NCBI RefSeq assembly: GCF_004348425.1
Contig: NZ_SMKK01000021.1
Span: 1-58,106, forward strand
DNA length: 58,106 bases
Reading direction: 5' to 3'
Source of the DNA: Actinomadura sp. 7K507
GTDB lineage: Bacteria > Actinomycetota > Actinomycetes > Streptosporangiales > Streptosporangiaceae
A program made the translations under genes and the position numbers. Below the pieces are notes generated by a model. The model saw nothing but the letters and a program-made list of their open reading frames with translations, ran no database searches and had not been told where the DNA came from. Positions 24,352 to 33,020 of the stretch are shown one piece after another; the first letter of the stretch is position 1, and each line of letters opens with the position of its first letter.

Positions 24352-25998
24352 ATGGCTGATATCACCGAGTCGCCCGAGTGGTCCGCGCTGGCCGCGCACC
24401 AGGCGGAGATCGCCGGGCGGCACCTGCGCGAACTCTTCGCGGACGATCCGGGGCGCGCCGACCGCATGACGGTCACCGCGGGGGACCTCCACCTGGACTA
24501 CTCCAAGCACCGCGTCACCGGCGAGACCATGCGGCTGCTGGTGGCGCTCGCCGAACGGGCCGGCCTGCGCGGCCGCGTCGAGGCGATGTTCACCGGGGAG
24601 CACGTCAACGTCAGCGAGGACCGCGCCGTCCTGCACACCGCGCTGCGGCTCCCGCCCGGCGAGGCGCTGACCGTGGACGGGCAGGACGTCGCGGGCGACG
24701 TCCACGCCGTCCTGGACAAGATGGCCGACTTCGCCGGGCGCGTCCGCTCGGGGGAGTGGACGGGGTTCACCGGCAAGCGCATCACGACCGTCGTCAACAT
24801 CGGCATCGGCGGCTCCGACCTCGGCCCCGCCATGGCCTACGAGGCCCTCCGCGACTTCGCCGATGCGGGGATCTCCTGCCGGTTCGTGTCCAACATCGAC
24901 CCGGCCGACATCGTCGGGAAGCTCGCCGGCCTCGACCCCGAGCAGACGCTGTTCGTCATCAGCTCCAAGACGTTCGGGACGCTGGAGACCCTCACCAACG
25001 CCAAGGTCGCGCGGCAGTGGCTCGTCGACCGGCTCGGCGACGGCGCGGCCGTCTCGCGCCACTTCGCCGCCGTGTCGACCAACGCCGAGCGCGTCGCCGA
25101 ATTCGGCATCGACACCGCCAACATGTTCGGTTTCTGGGACTGGGTCGGCGGCCGCTACTCCCTCGACGGCGCCATCGGCCTCTCCCTGATGATCGCGATC
25201 GGCGGCGAGGCGTTCCGCGAGATGCTCGCCGGGTTCCGCGAGATCGACGAGCACTTCCGCGCGGCGCCGCTCGAGTCGAACATGCCCGTCGTGATGGGGC
25301 TGCTCGGCGTCTGGTACACCGACTTCTTCGGCGCGCAGACCCGGGCGGTCCTGCCCTACAGCGAGCGGCTGTCCCGCTTCCCGGCCTACCTCCAGCAGCT
25401 CACGATGGAGTCCAACGGCAAGTCGGTGCGGGCCGACGGCGCGCCCGTGGTCGCGCAGACCGGCGCGATCTTCTGGGGCGAGCCCGGCACCAACGGGCAG
25501 CACGCCTTCTACCAGCTCCTGCACCAGGGCACCCGCCTCGTCCCGGCCGACTTCATCGGCTTCGCCGAGCCGTTCGCGGAGCCCGCGGTGGAGGGGCCGG
25601 CGGGCATGCACGACCTGCTGACCGCGAACCTCCTCGCGCAGACCTCGGCGCTCGCGTTCGGCAAGACGGCCGAGGAGATCGCCGCCGAGGGGACGCCGGC
25701 GGAGACCGTCCCGCACAAGGTCATGCCGGGCAACCGCCCGACCAGCACGATCCTGGCGCCCAGGCTGACGCCGAAGACGCTCGGCGCCCTCGTCGCCCTC
25801 TACGAGCACATCGTCTTCGTCGAGGGGACGATCTGGGGCATCGACTCCTTCGACCAGTGGGGCGTCGAGCTCGGCAAGGTCATGGCCATGGACCTCGTGC
25901 CCGCGCTCACCGCCGACGAGCCCCCGGCGGGGGCCTCCGACGCGTCCACCGCGGCGCTCGTCCGCAGGTACCGGATGCTGCGCGGACGCAAGGCCTGA
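24352..25998 (+). CDS. pgi: Glucose-6-phosphate isomerase
   Basis: A 548-residue enzyme interconverting glucose 6-phosphate and fructose 6-phosphate in glycolysis and the pentose phosphate route. Both family signatures are intact: [14 protein letters not shown] (signature 1) and [18 protein letters not shown] (signature 2, with the catalytic lysine). The phosphate-binding loop [20 protein letters not shown] and the catalytic glutamate/histidine region [18 protein letters not shown] are also present. I chose ATG 24352 because AGAGAGG lies just before it; an ATG four codons upstream is possible. The larger open frame beginning at 24109 is upstream non-coding DNA. A strong terminator hairpin follows. 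Confidence 0.97.
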   Translation: MADITESPEWSALAAHQAEIAGRHLRELFADDPGRADRMTVTAGDLHLDYSKHRVTGETMRLLVALAERAGLRGRVEAMFTGEHVNVSEDRAVLHTALRLPPGEALTVDGQDVAGDVHAVLDKMADFAGRVRSGEWTGFTGKRITTVVNIGIGGSDLGPAMAYEALRDFADAGISCRFVSNIDPADIVGKLAGLDPEQTLFVISSKTFGTLETLTNAKVARQWLVDRLGDGAAVSRHFAAVSTNAERVAEFGIDTANMFGFWDWVGGRYSLDGAIGLSLMIAIGGEAFREMLAGFREIDEHFRAAPLESNMPVVMGLLGVWYTDFFGAQTRAVLPYSERLSRFPAYLQQLTMESNGKSVRADGAPVVAQTGAIFWGEPGTNGQHAFYQLLHQGTRLVPADFIGFAEPFAEPAVEGPAGMHDLLTANLLAQTSALAFGKTAEEIAAEGTPAETVPHKVMPGNRPTSTILAPRLTPKTLGALVALYEHIVFVEGTIWGIDSFDQWGVELGKVMAMDLVPALTADEPPAGASDASTAALVRRYRMLRGRKA

Positions 25999-26018
25999 GC
26001 CCGGTCACCGGACATGGA

Positions 26019-26052
26019 ACGGGCCCGCCGGCCGTAGCGCCGGCGGGCCCGT
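26019..26052. terminator. Bidirectional terminator hairpin between pgi and the EF-hand gene
   Basis: Perfect 14-bp inverted repeat, ACGGGCCCGCCGGC (26019-26032) and its complement (26039-26052), with a 6-nt loop. It sits 21 bp past the pgi stop and 16 bp past the convergent EF-hand gene stop, so it can serve both. Confidence 0.75.
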
Positions 26053-26067
26053 GCCCTTCGCCGCCGG

Positions 26068-26325
26068 TCAGGCTCGCGCGCCGGGCAGCGGGCCCTCGGC
26101 CCAGCCCTGCGACTCCAGGATGGCGCGGAACTCCCCGTAGGAGATGAACCCGTCGAGGTTGCTGTCCGCCTTCTCGAACCTGTCCTGCGTCTCGGCGCGC
26201 GTCCAGGAGAGCCCCAGCTCCTCCAGGACGAGCGTGAACTCCATCAGGTCGAGCCGCTCGTCGCCGCCGAGGTCCGCGCGGTTGAACACGGCAAGGAGGT
26301 CGTCCCCGGTCGGTCTCGTCGTCAT
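26068..26325 (-). CDS. Small EF-hand calcium-binding protein
   Basis: An 85-residue cytoplasmic protein with two EF-hand loops. The second is canonical, DSNLDGFISYGE at residues 54-65, with D1, N3, D5, G6, I8 and E12. The first, DLGGDERLDLME at 18-29, keeps D1, D5 and E12 but has Gly at position 3 and a non-standard position 7, so it may bind weakly. The helices between (TLVLEELGLSWTRAET) complete the pair. It resembles calerythrin-like and calmodulin-like proteins of actinomycetes. ATG 26325 follows ACGAGGAG. It stands alone, converging with pgi; a role in calcium buffering or sensing is inferred from the family only. Confidence 0.9.
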   Translation of the reverse strand: MTTRPTGDDLLAVFNRADLGGDERLDLMEFTLVLEELGLSWTRAETQDRFEKADSNLDGFISYGEFRAILESQGWAEGPLPGARA

Positions 26326-26417
26326 CTCGCTCCTCGTTCCGGTCCGATCTGGCCCGCATCATGCCATAGGGGGCGAGGTGGTCCATATGAGAAACGCCGC
26401 AGGAAGAGGCCCGGTTC

Positions 26418-27191
26418 CTACTCTCCAGTGAGCTCGGGAACGCGGTGCCGGTAGCGCTCCAGGAGCGCGGCGTTCACCTCGTCGCCGCCGGGGACGTTCG
26501 CGCTCGTCCAGCGGGGGAGCTCCGTGCCGCGGTCGGCCGCGAGGTCGTCGAGCGCGGCCAGCACCCGCGCCCACGCGTACGCGGCGAGGATCGTGGAGGC
26601 CGCCGCCGTGCGCGGCTCCTCCGCGGGGTGCAGCGCGTCGCCGGGCGGGACGCGGGTGTCCAGCACGATCGCGGCGTGGTCGGCCAGCGTCGTGTCGGCC
26701 CGCGCCGCGGCGCCCCGCGACGCCCGCGCCGAGGTCACCGCGACGACCGGGACGCCGCGCGCCGCGCACTCCTCGGCGACCTCGACCGGGTACGGGTTGC
26801 GGCCGCTGGTGGAGAACACCACCGCCACGTCGGGCGGGGCGGGCGCCGCGCCGGCGACCACCGCGCGGCCCACCCCGCCCCGCCGCTCGACGCGGGTACT
26901 GCGCACTGCGTCGTCCAGGGGGAACACGCCGGGATCCCAGATCGGGCGGACCGCGGCGAGGCCGCCGGCCCGGTAGAACGTCTCGCACACCATCGCCAGG
27001 GAGTGCCCGGCCCCGGCGACGTGCACGATCCCGTCCGTCTCGACCGACTCCAGCAGCAGCGCGGCGGTGTCGCCGATCGCCTCACCGGAAGCGGTGTCGA
27101 GGTCGTCCAGCAGGTTCCGCACCCGGCCCGGGAACTGCGACCGTTCGCGGGGGTCCGGGGTGTGCCGCCGGGGAGATGCCGCCTCAGGCAT
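26418..27191 (-). CDS. SIS-domain phosphosugar-binding protein (UPF0309-like)
   Basis: A 257-residue single SIS-domain protein. It has VHVAGAGHSLAMVCETFYRAGGLAAVRPI near residue 55, which is characteristic of the UPF0309 subgroup, then VVFSTSGRNPYPVEVAEEC with the phosphate-binding serines, and PVVAVTSARASRG. It overlaps the IIA gene by 8 bp, so it is the last gene of the PTS operon. Such proteins usually isomerise or bind a phosphorylated sugar. Being downstream of a PTS, it probably handles the phosphosugar the PTS imports. The actual substrate is not evident. Confidence 0.87.
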   Translation of the reverse strand: MPEAASPRRHTPDPRERSQFPGRVRNLLDDLDTASGEAIGDTAALLLESVETDGIVHVAGAGHSLAMVCETFYRAGGLAAVRPIWDPGVFPLDDAVRSTRVERRGGVGRAVVAGAAPAPPDVAVVFSTSGRNPYPVEVAEECAARGVPVVAVTSARASRGAAARADTTLADHAAIVLDTRVPPGDALHPAEEPRTAAASTILAAYAWARVLAALDDLAADRGTELPRWTSANVPGGDEVNAALLERYRHRVPELTGE

Positions 27192-27621
27192 CAGGCAGGG
27201 CCTCCTTCAGGGTGTGCGCCAGGCCGTCCTCGCCGGACGCCGCGCGGAGCCGGTCGGCCAGGCCGCCGGACAGCGCGCGCGCCAGGCCCGACAGCGTGCC
27301 GACGTGCGCGTCCGGGTCGGGTGTGCAGAACGCGAGCAGCAGGTCCACCGGGTCGTTGTCGGGATGACCGAACTCGACCGGCGTCGCCAGGCGGGTCACG
27401 CCGACGCCGACGGCCAGCCCGCCGTCCTCCGGGCGGGCGTGGACGAGTGCCAGCCCCTTCGTCAGCACGATGTACGGGCCGTTCTCCTCGACCACCCGGA
27501 CGCAGGCGTCCGGGTAGCCCGCACCGGCGGCGCCCGCCTCGACCAGCGCGGAGGCCGCCGCGCGGACCGCCTCCCGCCAGTCGCCGGCCCGCACGCCGGC
27601 CGTCGCGGTCACCACGCTCAC
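27184..27621 (-). CDS. PTS IIA component (ascorbate/fructose-mannitol family)
   Basis: A 145-residue EIIA of the mannitol/fructose fold, like UlaC. The active-site histidine is H61 in GLALVHARPEDGG, which would be phosphorylated by HPr. The preceding YPDACVRVVEENGPYIVLTKG is typical of the family. The GTG start overlaps the IIB stop as GTGA, and its stop overlaps the SIS gene. The sugar is not evident from IIA alone. Confidence 0.9.
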   Translation of the reverse strand: MSVVTATAGVRAGDWREAVRAAASALVEAGAAGAGYPDACVRVVEENGPYIVLTKGLALVHARPEDGGLAVGVGVTRLATPVEFGHPDNDPVDLLLAFCTPDPDAHVGTLSGLARALSGGLADRLRAASGEDGLAHTLKEALPDA

Positions 27622-27920
27622 TTGAGCCAGCCCTGCTCGGTCAGGCGCTCGCGCAGCTGGGACTCGAGGCCCTCCTTGTCCATGAAGTCGCTGACGGTGA
27701 TCACGACGGGCGCGAGGTCGGCGATCTCGCTGGTGTGCATGCCCTGCCCGATCACGACGTCGGGTGTCATCCCGCGTGCGGAGGAGACGTCGGTGTTCTC
27801 CACCCGGGCCTCGACGCCGAGCGAGCGCAGCGCGTCCTCGGCGGTCATCTTGAGCATCAGGCTGGTGCCCATGCCGACGCCGCAGACCGCGAGGATCTCC
27901 AGTTGCCGGTCCAGTGCCAT
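27618..27920 (-). CDS. PTS IIB component (ascorbate/lactose-type)
   Basis: A 100-residue IIB with the phosphocysteine loop AVCGVGMGTSLMLK, C13 being the acceptor from IIA. DVVIGQGMHTSEIADL and VITVSDFMDKEGL follow the UlaB-like pattern. The ATG at 27920 is 44 bp downstream of the IIC stop and within the same operon. It passes phosphate to the imported substrate during transport. Confidence 0.92.
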   Translation of the reverse strand: MALDRQLEILAVCGVGMGTSLMLKMTAEDALRSLGVEARVENTDVSSARGMTPDVVIGQGMHTSEIADLAPVVITVSDFMDKEGLESQLRERLTEQGWLK

Positions 27921-27964
27921 CTCGGTCCTTCTCTCTCGTGATCACGGGTGGGGGTGATCGTGGG

Positions 27965-29407
27965 TCAGGCCTTCGCGGAGGCCGTGTCGCCGTCCCCCGG
28001 CGACGCGTCCCCGTCGGCGTCGGCCGCCCTGCGGCGCTCGGCGCGGCCGAGCAGCAGCAGGGTGACCACCGTGGCGGCGATCGCCACGGCGGGCACGAGC
28101 CAGATCGACCTGTCGCCGATGACCGGGTCGGCGGCCTCCAGCAGCCAGGCGATCGCGTACCAGTCCGGGTCGGCGAGGGTCGCCAGCTCGGGCGCGGTCT
28201 TCTCGTACAGGCCCCAGGTGAGGGCCTGGCCGACCGCGAGGATCAGGCCGGTGATGACGCCGCCGAGGACGGCGCCGCGCCAGCCGGACACCACGTTGCC
28301 GAACAGCCCGGCCGCGCCGCCCACGAAGAACAGCATGATCATGGGCGGGGCGAGGGTGAACCAGCCCGCGCCGGCGAACACGCCGAGGCAGACCAGGAAC
28401 ACCGCGGTGGAGGCCACGAACCCGACCATGACGGCGGTCGGGGCGACGGGGAAGACGGTCGGCGCGTCCAGCGCGGGGCGGGTGCCGGGGATGACCTTGT
28501 CGCTGAACCCCTTGAACGCGGGGACGATCTCGGCGAGGAACATCCGCACGCCGAACAGCAGGATCGCGATGCCGCCGGCGAACCGGAGGCCGACCAGCAG
28601 CGCCCACACCCACGGGGACAGCTTGTCGTCCATCTCGGCCGCCGCCTCGTTCACCACGCCGCCGTCGGCGAACGCGACCGCCACCAGCATGATCACCGAG
28701 ATGATCAGCGCCGTGCTGACGTTGACGTCCTTGAAGAACGACAGCTGGCGCGGCAGCTTCAGCTTCTCGGTGTCGTGCTTCTCGCGGGAGCCCAGCGGGC
28801 GGGCGGCGTAGCCGGTGATCAGGCAGGCGAGCGAGCTGGTGTGCGCGAACCCGAACCGGTCGTCCGGCATGACGCGGCGCATCAGCGGCCGCATCCACAG
28901 CGGCTGGAGCGTCCAGTACGCGGCGACGAACCCGGCCCCGCACAGCACCAGCGTGAGCTGGTCGGCGCCGGGCGCGATCGTCACCAGCGACGCCACCGTG
29001 ACCGTACTGATCCAGAACATCAGGTGCCCGGTCAGGTACAGGTACCGGGCCGCGGGGAAGAGCCGCACGACCAGCACGTGGGCGAGGAACGCCACCGTGA
29101 TGACCAGCGCGATCGTCCCGCCCTGGTCGGTGAGGAAGTCCGCGAGGGTGTTGTCGGCCTTCGGCGGGGTCGTCCCCATCGCGCTGGCGAGGACCGTCTG
29201 GAAGCTGGTCAGCCCGCCGGTGAAGACCTCCACGCCGATGAACAGGATGACCACGCCGATCGTGGCGCGCAGCGCGCCGGCGAAGACGTCCTCGAAACGC
29301 TTGCGTTGCAGGATCAGCCCGACGAGGGTGATGAGCCCGATGAGGATGGGCACCTGGCCGAACACGTTGTCGGCCAGGAACGTGAGGATGTCCTTGATGA
29401 CGTCCAT
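27965..29407 (-). CDS. PTS IIC permease (ascorbate family, UlaA-like)
   Basis: A 480-residue membrane permease with roughly ten to eleven hydrophobic helices. It begins DILTFLADNVFGQVPILIGLITLVGLI, as UlaA-type IICs do, and has GVEVFTGGLTSFQTVL near residue 60, ARPLGSREKHDTEKLKLP in a cytoplasmic loop, GGIAILLFGVRMFLAEIVPAF and PTAVMVGFVASTAVFL. The C-terminal 30 residues are polar and acidic. A GAGG ribosome site precedes the ATG. The UlaA family transports L-ascorbate in enterobacteria, but actinobacterial members are mostly of unknown specificity. The locus lacks the ulaD/E/F catabolic genes, so ascorbate is not assured. Confidence 0.9.
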   Translation of the reverse strand: MDVIKDILTFLADNVFGQVPILIGLITLVGLILQRKRFEDVFAGALRATIGVVILFIGVEVFTGGLTSFQTVLASAMGTTPPKADNTLADFLTDQGGTIALVITVAFLAHVLVVRLFPAARYLYLTGHLMFWISTVTVASLVTIAPGADQLTLVLCGAGFVAAYWTLQPLWMRPLMRRVMPDDRFGFAHTSSLACLITGYAARPLGSREKHDTEKLKLPRQLSFFKDVNVSTALIISVIMLVAVAFADGGVVNEAAAEMDDKLSPWVWALLVGLRFAGGIAILLFGVRMFLAEIVPAFKGFSDKVIPGTRPALDAPTVFPVAPTAVMVGFVASTAVFLVCLGVFAGAGWFTLAPPMIMLFFVGGAAGLFGNVVSGWRGAVLGGVITGLILAVGQALTWGLYEKTAPELATLADPDWYAIAWLLEAADPVIGDRSIWLVPAVAIAATVVTLLLLGRAERRRAADADGDASPGDGDTASAKA

Positions 29408-29511
29408 GGTGAAGTCGCCTCACTTCTCCGGGGGGGGGTGGGTCGTGCGCTGTCGCCCCCGTCAGCGCGGACTGTCGTGCTCCCTGAGCGGCGTGCGCCA
29501 GGGGCGGGTGG

Positions 29512-30243
29512 TCAGTGGGTCGGTGGTCGCAGGTCGAGTTCCAGCCGGTACCGGTCACCCCGGTAGACGGACCTGACGTATTCGAGCGGACGTCCGTCCT
29601 GGTCCCTGGTGATCCGCTCGAACAGGAACGCGGGCGTGTGCACCGGCACGTCCAGCTCGGCGGCCTCCTCGGCGGTGGTGACGGTCGGCTCGATCGTCTC
29701 GGTCCCCGAGGCGATCACGATGCCGTTGCCGCGCAGCAGGTCGTAGAACGACCGCCCCTCCAGGTCGTGGCGCCGCAAGCCCGGCATGAGCGACCGCGCC
29801 AGGAAGAGCGTCTCGATGGCCATCGTGGTGCCGTCGGCGAGCCGGAGCCGCCGAATGGTAAATACCTCTTCGGCGGGGGACAGGGCCAGCCGCCTGCCGA
29901 TCCGCGCCCCCGCGGTCTCGGTGCGGAACGACAGGACCCGGCCCCCTGGCTTCATTCCGCGCTTGGCCATGTCCTCGGTGAACGAGGTCATGGTCAGCGG
30001 GACGGCGATCCGGGGTTCGGCCACGTAGGTGCCGCTTCCGTGCCGCCTGTCCAGCAGGCCCTCGGCGACGAGGCCGTCGATGGCCTGGCGCAGTGTCGGG
30101 CGGGAGACGCCGAGTTCGTCGGCGAGCCGGCGCTCGGACGGCAGGGCGTCCCCGACGTCGAGCCCGTCCAGCATCGCGAGCAGCTCGCGGCGCACCGCCT
30201 GCCGTTTCGTGCTCCCGGACCGGGCCTCACCGGCGGATGGCAT
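29512..30243 (-). CDS. GntR-family regulator (HutC/DasR subfamily)
   Basis: A 243-residue repressor. Residues 15-80 are a winged helix-turn-helix with the typical ALPSERRLADELGVSRPTLR and GLLDRRHGSGTYV. Residues 95-243 are a UTRA effector domain (LSPAEEVFTIRRLRLADGTTMAIET and RDQDGRPLEYVRSVYRGDRY). ATG 30243 has GGGAGG 8 bp upstream; the longer open frame is upstream DNA. HutC-type regulators usually respond to a phosphosugar or its derivative. Lying 104 bp upstream of the IIC gene on the same strand, it probably belongs to the PTS operon, and the DasR-like operator upstream suggests it controls itself and the divergent secreted-protein gene. Confidence 0.93.
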   Translation of the reverse strand: MPSAGEARSGSTKRQAVRRELLAMLDGLDVGDALPSERRLADELGVSRPTLRQAIDGLVAEGLLDRRHGSGTYVAEPRIAVPLTMTSFTEDMAKRGMKPGGRVLSFRTETAGARIGRRLALSPAEEVFTIRRLRLADGTTMAIETLFLARSLMPGLRRHDLEGRSFYDLLRGNGIVIASGTETIEPTVTTAEEAAELDVPVHTPAFLFERITRDQDGRPLEYVRSVYRGDRYRLELDLRPPTH

Positions 30244-30302
30244 GCCGTTCACCTCCCTTGACGCTGTTCCCGTCGTGGCACACGGTATGTCCCATTGTGG
30301 CG

Positions 30303-30318
30303 ACTGGTCAATACCACT
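30303..30318. promoter_or_regulatory. DasR/HutC-type operator in the divergent promoter region
   Basis: ACTGGTCAATACCACT matches 14 of 16 positions of the DasR-type consensus ACTGGTCTAGACCACT as I remember it; only two central bases differ. It lies 60 bp upstream of the GntR gene and 122 bp upstream of the secreted-protein gene. It could be bound by the adjacent GntR regulator or by a distant DasR. Confidence 0.65.
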
Positions 30319-30439
30319 TTGGCGATGTTTGCCGTGGCCACGGGCGCGGCGGCGGCCTAGCGTCACTGAAGATCGCCCTGAACGTGCCGAGGCCGCGCCC
30401 GCGCGGCGAGAACGGCCCCGACCCGAGGAAGGCTCCGAC

Positions 30440-31771
30440 ATGAGGAACATCGTCCGCGGCGCCGTGGCGCTGGCGCTCCCGCTGGTCCTGCCGGCGGCGC
30501 TGGCCGCGGCCCCCGCCCACGCGGGTGCGGGCCCGCCCGGTGCCCGGGAGGGCTGGCGGCTGGCCGCCGCCGAGCCCTTCGACCGGCATCTGGACAGCGG
30601 CAAGGCGCCCTGGAAGCGGGACGGCGACGGCCCGTCCAGTCCCTACAACGTCGACATGTACGACAACGACGGCGCCTACTTCGACACCATGGGAGGCCCG
30701 GCCTTCCGCGAGCAGCTCGCGAAGATGAAGACCTACCGGCAGTCGTTCACGTTCGGCAAGCGCGGCTGGCTCACCGCCGAGCTCGCCGCCCGCGACGCCG
30801 ACGGCGACGGCCGGCCCGACCGGGTCCCGACGCTCACGTCCCGCAAGGGCGTCGCGCACCTGGAGGAGCCGGCCCACCAGGGCGGCGTGGTGATCCGCTC
30901 GACCCGTGACCTGCCCGCCGAGTACCGCGTGGAGATGACCCTTCGCGGCCTCGATTTCGGCGGGCAGCGCGACGGGTCGTGGGACTACCCCGATGGCCGG
31001 ATCAACGGTTACTCACCGGAGGGCTGCAAGACCAACTTCCCGTGGGCCTCGGGCGGGGACTTCTCCAGGCCGGAGTGCGAGTGGGCCGACGTCCGCACCG
31101 ACTCCAACGGCTTCTACTACATGTCGATCATGGACTACCGCAAGGTCGCGCCGCACAACAACATCTTCATCCACGGCCACCGCAAGGTCGCGATGGACGG
31201 CTACAACCGCTACAAGTACACCGGTTCCGGCCTGCTGTACTGCAACCCCGCCACCGGGGAGTACGAGCCGTACTCCGCCGGTACGGGCAACGGCGTCAAC
31301 GCGCTGTTCATGACCGACGACCGCCGCTATCCGACCATGCCGGGCACCGAGTACCTGATGGACAGCGAGTGCGGGTTCAGGAAGGGCGGCGCGATCGTCT
31401 CGAACGCCGACATGAAACCGGAGCTGCTGCCCAAGGAGCCCTACACGTTCGCGATCGAGCGGCGCGACGGCGCCTACACGATGGAGATGTCCGGGGTCTT
31501 CGCGCACGTGGGGGAGGCGACCTTCCGGTACACGCGCGCCTTCGTCCAGGACGGCGAGCCCATCTGGCACTACAACCAGCGGCCGGAGGAGTACGACGGC
31601 CGGTTCAACGCCGACTGGACCTGGGAGGGGCCGGGCGGCACGCTCACCGACCGCGACACCTGGCCGGCCGGCTCGGCCTACCCGGACAGGTTCATGATCG
31701 GTGACCCGCACATGAACTTCTACGAGGGCAAGGCGCAGGTCGACGACATCCGGCTGTACGTTCCGAGGTGA
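30440..31771 (+). CDS. Secreted protein of unknown family, calcium-like motif
   Basis: A 443-residue protein with a Sec signal peptide: basic start MRNIVRG, a hydrophobic core to about residue 25 and a probable cleavage after AHA at residue 28. The mature part is rich in Tyr, Gly, Asp and Asn, with a thrombospondin-type-3-like acidic segment RDADGDGRPDRVP. Other stretches are NGYSPEGCKTNFPWASGGDF, FYYMSIMDYRKVAPHNN and FIHGHRKVAMDGYNRY. Four cysteines remain, consistent with disulfides outside the cell. The C-terminal IGDPHMNFYEGKAQVDDIRLY looks like a beta-sandwich end, as in laminin-G or concanavalin-like lectins and hydrolases. I do not recognise the family. It faces the GntR/PTS operon across a shared operator, so a role in releasing or binding the imported glycan is a guess. 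Confidence 0.8.
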   Translation: MRNIVRGAVALALPLVLPAALAAAPAHAGAGPPGAREGWRLAAAEPFDRHLDSGKAPWKRDGDGPSSPYNVDMYDNDGAYFDTMGGPAFREQLAKMKTYRQSFTFGKRGWLTAELAARDADGDGRPDRVPTLTSRKGVAHLEEPAHQGGVVIRSTRDLPAEYRVEMTLRGLDFGGQRDGSWDYPDGRINGYSPEGCKTNFPWASGGDFSRPECEWADVRTDSNGFYYMSIMDYRKVAPHNNIFIHGHRKVAMDGYNRYKYTGSGLLYCNPATGEYEPYSAGTGNGVNALFMTDDRRYPTMPGTEYLMDSECGFRKGGAIVSNADMKPELLPKEPYTFAIERRDGAYTMEMSGVFAHVGEATFRYTRAFVQDGEPIWHYNQRPEEYDGRFNADWTWEGPGGTLTDRDTWPAGSAYPDRFMIGDPHMNFYEGKAQVDDIRLYVPR

Positions 31772-31819
31772 GCGTCGTCGAGGCGGGCGTCGCGAGGTGA
31801 GCGTCACGAGGCGAGCGTC
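31764..31819 (+). repeat. Four tandem copies of a 13-bp unit after the secreted-protein gene
   Basis: CGAGGYGRGCGTC occurs at 31764-31776, 31779-31791, 31793-31805 and 31807-31819, at 14-15 bp spacing. The first copy contains the TGA stop of the secreted-protein gene. The unit has no self-complementarity to make it a terminator. It appears to be slippage duplication of the gene end. Confidence 0.7.
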
Positions 31820-31896
31820 ATGGTCGTGAGCGTTGTTGTCGGTGGCGCGGGCTAGGGTCGGCAGGAAGTGCCCAAGCCTCGCGACCTGGGGGGATC

Positions 31897-33018
31897 GTGA
31901 CTCAGCAGACCGCGCCGGGCCTGCCGCCCGAGCCGTCCCTCGCCGACCCCTGCGCGGAGCGGGAGCCGGCGGGGGAGCGGCTGCGCGGCGGCGGAACGGG
32001 CCCGGCACCCGCGCTGGACGTCTTCCTGTCCGGCCGGGTCTTCATGGACATGATCTTCACGGGCCTGCCGGGGCTGCCGCCGCCGGGCACCGAGATCGTC
32101 ACCGACGGGCTCGGCTCGGCGCCCGGCGGCGTGGCCAACATCGCCGTCGCGATGAGCCGGCTCGGCCTGCGGGTCGGGCTGGCGGCGCCGTTCGGCGACG
32201 ACATGTTCGGCGCCTACCTGTGGCGGACCCTCGCCGAGCAGGAGGGCGTCGACCTCGCGCTGTCGCGGCGGGTGCGCGGATGGTCGACGCCCGTGACGGT
32301 GTCGATGGCCTACGACTCCGACCGCAGCATGGTGACCTACGCCCGGCCCGTCCCCGCCGCGGTGGACGACCTGGCGGAGGCGCCGCCGTCCGCGCGGGCG
32401 TGCTTCATCGACGTCGACCGGCCGGTGCCGCCCTGGGCGCCGGCGATGCGCGAGCGGGGCGCGCTGATCTTCGGCGACCTCGGCTGGGACCAGACCGGCG
32501 CCTGGCCGGCCGAGGTCCTCGACCGCCTCCGGCACGTGGACGTGTTCCTGCCGAACGCCGCCGAGGCCATGGCCTACACGCGCACGGGCACCCCCGCGAA
32601 GGCCGCCGAGGCGCTGGCCGGGCGCGTGCCGGTGGTCGTCGTCAAGCGCGGCGGGGACGGCGCCATCGCGATCGACTCGGCGACGGGCGAGCGGGCCGAG
32701 ACCGGCGCGCTGCCGGTCGAGGCGCTCGACCCGACCGGCGCCGGCGACGTGTTCGCCGCCGGGTTCGTGTTCGCCACCCTCGCGGGCCTGCCGCTCGCCG
32801 AGCGGCTCCGGTTCGCCAACCTGTGCGCCGGGCTGTCGGTGCGGCACCGCAGCGGCTCGCTCGGCTCGCCCTGCTGGGGCGAGATCGCCGCGTTCGGCGA
32901 GGCGGGCGAGGTCCCCGAGTCGGTGCTGGCGGAGTACGCGTTCGTGATCCCGTTCATCCCGGACGCGGCGGACGACTCGGTCGTCCGCGCCGAGCCGACC
33001 CTCCGCAAGGAGCGGTAG
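31897..33018 (+). CDS. PfkB-family carbohydrate kinase
   Basis: A 373-residue ribokinase-fold kinase. After a non-conserved 40-residue N-terminus comes FLSGRVFMDMIFTGLPGLP, then GLGSAPGGVANIAVAMSRLGLRVGL (substrate-binding di-Gly), DVFLPNAAEAMAY, VVVKRGGDGA and the catalytic signature LDPTGAGDVFAAGFVFATL. The start is GTG 31897, in the context GGGGGATCGTG. It follows the secreted-protein gene on the same strand and converges with the AraC gene, 2 bp apart. It may phosphorylate a sugar from the neighbouring PTS/SIS pathway; the sugar is unknown. Confidence 0.9.
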   Translation: MTQQTAPGLPPEPSLADPCAEREPAGERLRGGGTGPAPALDVFLSGRVFMDMIFTGLPGLPPPGTEIVTDGLGSAPGGVANIAVAMSRLGLRVGLAAPFGDDMFGAYLWRTLAEQEGVDLALSRRVRGWSTPVTVSMAYDSDRSMVTYARPVPAAVDDLAEAPPSARACFIDVDRPVPPWAPAMRERGALIFGDLGWDQTGAWPAEVLDRLRHVDVFLPNAAEAMAYTRTGTPAKAAEALAGRVPVVVVKRGGDGAIAIDSATGERAETGALPVEALDPTGAGDVFAAGFVFATLAGLPLAERLRFANLCAGLSVRHRSGSLGSPCWGEIAAFGEAGEVPESVLAEYAFVIPFIPDAADDSVVRAEPTLRKER

Positions 33019-33020
33019 CG

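Noticed and set aside
27965..29407. Ascorbate utilisation locus
   Set aside because: The permease family fits, but the ulaD, ulaE and ulaF catabolic genes are absent and the regulator is GntR, so I leave the substrate open.
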